Shown here piece by piece: positions 6,394 through 7,435 of a stretch of DNA of 7,435 bases. Numbering within the stretch: position 1 is the first letter of the stretch; each line of letters starts with the position of its first letter. Under the pieces are notes generated by a model that saw only the letters and a program-made list of their open reading frames with translations, was not told where the DNA came from and ran no database searches. Location: NCBI GenBank assembly GCA_011523725.1, contig WTGD01000357.1, forward strand, positions 1-7,435, read 5' to 3'. A program made the position numbers and the translations under genes. The stretch is from Nitrospinota bacterium (GTDB taxonomy: Bacteria; UBA8248).

Positions 6394-7435
6394 ATGAAAA
6401 ATGACTCGTTATCAACAATCGCAACTGGTCGGGTAGAACAATCGCTGTCCTCTCGGCCTGTCGGACTTGTCGGCATGGATGAGGAGGAGTTTGTTTCCTT
6501 ATGCGAGGAGATGGGGGAACCCCCCTACAGAGGCCGGCAGATATTCTCATGGGTTTACGCTCACGGCGTGAGCGAGTTCTCCCAAATGACCAATATTCCC
6601 AAGGGTTTCAGGGCAAAGCTCGGGGAAGCGGCTCGCCTGGAGACTTTCGAACTCGATCGGGAGAGTGAAAGCACGGACGGCACTCAAAAATATCTATGGC
6701 GTCTTCGTGACGGCGCGCGGATCGAGAGCGTCCGGGTACCGATGAAAAACGTAAACGGCGTCATGCGGTGGTCTCTTTGCGTTTCCACGCAGGTTGGATG
6801 TGCGATGGGGTGCGCGTTTTGCCTGACGGCGAAGATGGGTTTCGTCAGGCAGTTGACGGCCGGTGAAATCGTCGGTCAATTCCTGGCTGCAAGAAACCTC
6901 CTTGCTCCGGGGGAGCGTTTTCACAACGTCGTGTTCATGGGAATGGGAGAACCGCTTGATAATTTTGACGCCACCGTAAAGGCAGTGAGGATTCTCACGC
7001 ACCCGCAGGCGAACGGCGTCGGCTCCAGGAGGCTTACCGTATCTACTGTGGGCGTCGTTTCGAGGTTGAAAGATTTCGTCTCCGCCGTGCCGGGCGTGGG
7101 TCTGGCCGTATCGCTGCATGCGGCGGATGATGCGACCAGGGGAAAACTCGTGCCGGTGAACCGCAAGTGGAATCTGGAGGCGCTGCTCGATGAATGCCGG
7201 GAACTGCCGATGGGTGAGCGGCGCCGCATCACCTTTGAATACGTCATGCTGCGGGGGGTGAACGACTCTGCAGGGGACGCCAAGGCGCTCTCGAGACTCC
7301 TTAAAGGGTTGAAATGTAAGGTGAACCTCATCCCCTGGAATCCCTTTCCCGGCGTCGCCTTCGAGCGGCCAGGCGATGATCGCATCGAGGCGTTCCGCCG
7401 CATCCTCCTGTCGGCGGGCGTGGTGGCCACCACGC
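6394..7435 (+). CDS. rlmN: RlmN, 23S rRNA (adenine-2503-C2)-methyltransferase (also tRNA A37 in some bacteria), 3' end cut
   Basis: The frame is open from ATG 6394 to the window end (347 codons). The sequence is a clear radical-SAM methyltransferase of the RlmN/Cfr family. The cluster-binding motif CAMGCAFC provides Cys136, Cys140 and Cys143. Cys129 in LCVSTQVGC matches E. coli Cys118, the resolving catalytic cysteine. GMGEP (183-187) is the SAM-contacting motif. Further family blocks are YRGRQIFSWVY (45-55), SLHAADDATRGKLVPVN (240-256), ITFEYVMLRGVND (279-291) and KVNLIPWNPFPG (309-320). The second catalytic Cys (E. coli Cys355) and the C-terminus lie past the right edge. RlmN over Cfr is favoured by the family blocks and genomic setting, although a Cfr call would need phylogeny. 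The start is the first ATG after an in-frame stop at 6376-6378. No clear Shine-Dalgarno sequence precedes it. Residues 1-23 are extra relative to the conserved start of the family; ATG 6475 is a less likely alternative. Confidence 0.95.
   Translation, partial: MKNDSLSTIATGRVEQSLSSRPVGLVGMDEEEFVSLCEEMGEPPYRGRQIFSWVYAHGVSEFSQMTNIPKGFRAKLGEAARLETFELDRESESTDGTQKYLWRLRDGARIESVRVPMKNVNGVMRWSLCVSTQVGCAMGCAFCLTAKMGFVRQLTAGEIVGQFLAARNLLAPGERFHNVVFMGMGEPLDNFDATVKAVRILTHPQANGVGSRRLTVSTVGVVSRLKDFVSAVPGVGLAVSLHAADDATRGKLVPVNRKWNLEALLDECRELPMGERRRITFEYVMLRGVNDSAGDAKALSRLLKGLKCKVNLIPWNPFPGVAFERPGDDRIEAFRRILLSAGVVATT

Noticed and set aside
6694..7433. Long minus-strand open frames inside rlmN (6694-7119 and 6921-7433)
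   Set aside because: They overlap a complete, motif-perfect RlmN coding frame and their translations are low-complexity Arg/Pro/Ser-rich, typical of antisense shadows.

Overview
The window is an ordinary-looking stretch of bacterial chromosome: tightly packed genes, moderate GC (judged by eye, not counted), Shine-Dalgarno starts at several genes and bacterial housekeeping families. The RlmN, acyl-CoA dehydrogenase and endonuclease III sequences have a flavour I associate from memory with Deltaproteobacteria-like or other deep-branching Gram-negative lineages. I cannot place the organism further without a search. A membrane-anchored lytic transglycosylase shows that it has a peptidoglycan wall.

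Layout. Left block (2-2816, plus strand): the 3' part of an unrecognised protein that runs in from the left edge, a small vicinal-oxygen-chelate (VOC) protein 20 bases downstream, and an acyl-CoA dehydrogenase with a strong ribosome binding site. Middle block (2883-6306, minus strand), in transcription order: a HAD phosphatase, a lytic transglycosylase, an endonuclease III-type DNA glycosylase and an EamA/DMT-family transporter. The last two overlap by 4 bases (ATGA). Right edge (6394 onwards, plus strand): rlmN, the 23S rRNA m2A2503 methyltransferase, complete at its 5' end and cut by the window end before its last catalytic cysteine.

How the genes relate. The VOC protein and acyl-CoA dehydrogenase could both act on CoA thioesters, but that rests on proximity alone. 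The middle genes have unrelated jobs (phosphate ester hydrolysis, wall turnover, base excision repair, small-molecule transport). Only the glycosylase/transporter pair has clear evidence of co-expression: the start-stop overlap plus a good sigma70-type promoter ahead of the glycosylase. HAD and rlmN are divergent from an 87-base gap.

I found no mobile element, CRISPR array, tRNA, rRNA or obvious novel multi-gene system. The points most worth a second look are an Asp where acyl-CoA dehydrogenases usually carry the catalytic Glu, the unrecognised acidic-tailed protein at the left edge, and the hairpin-anchor topology of the lytic transglycosylase.
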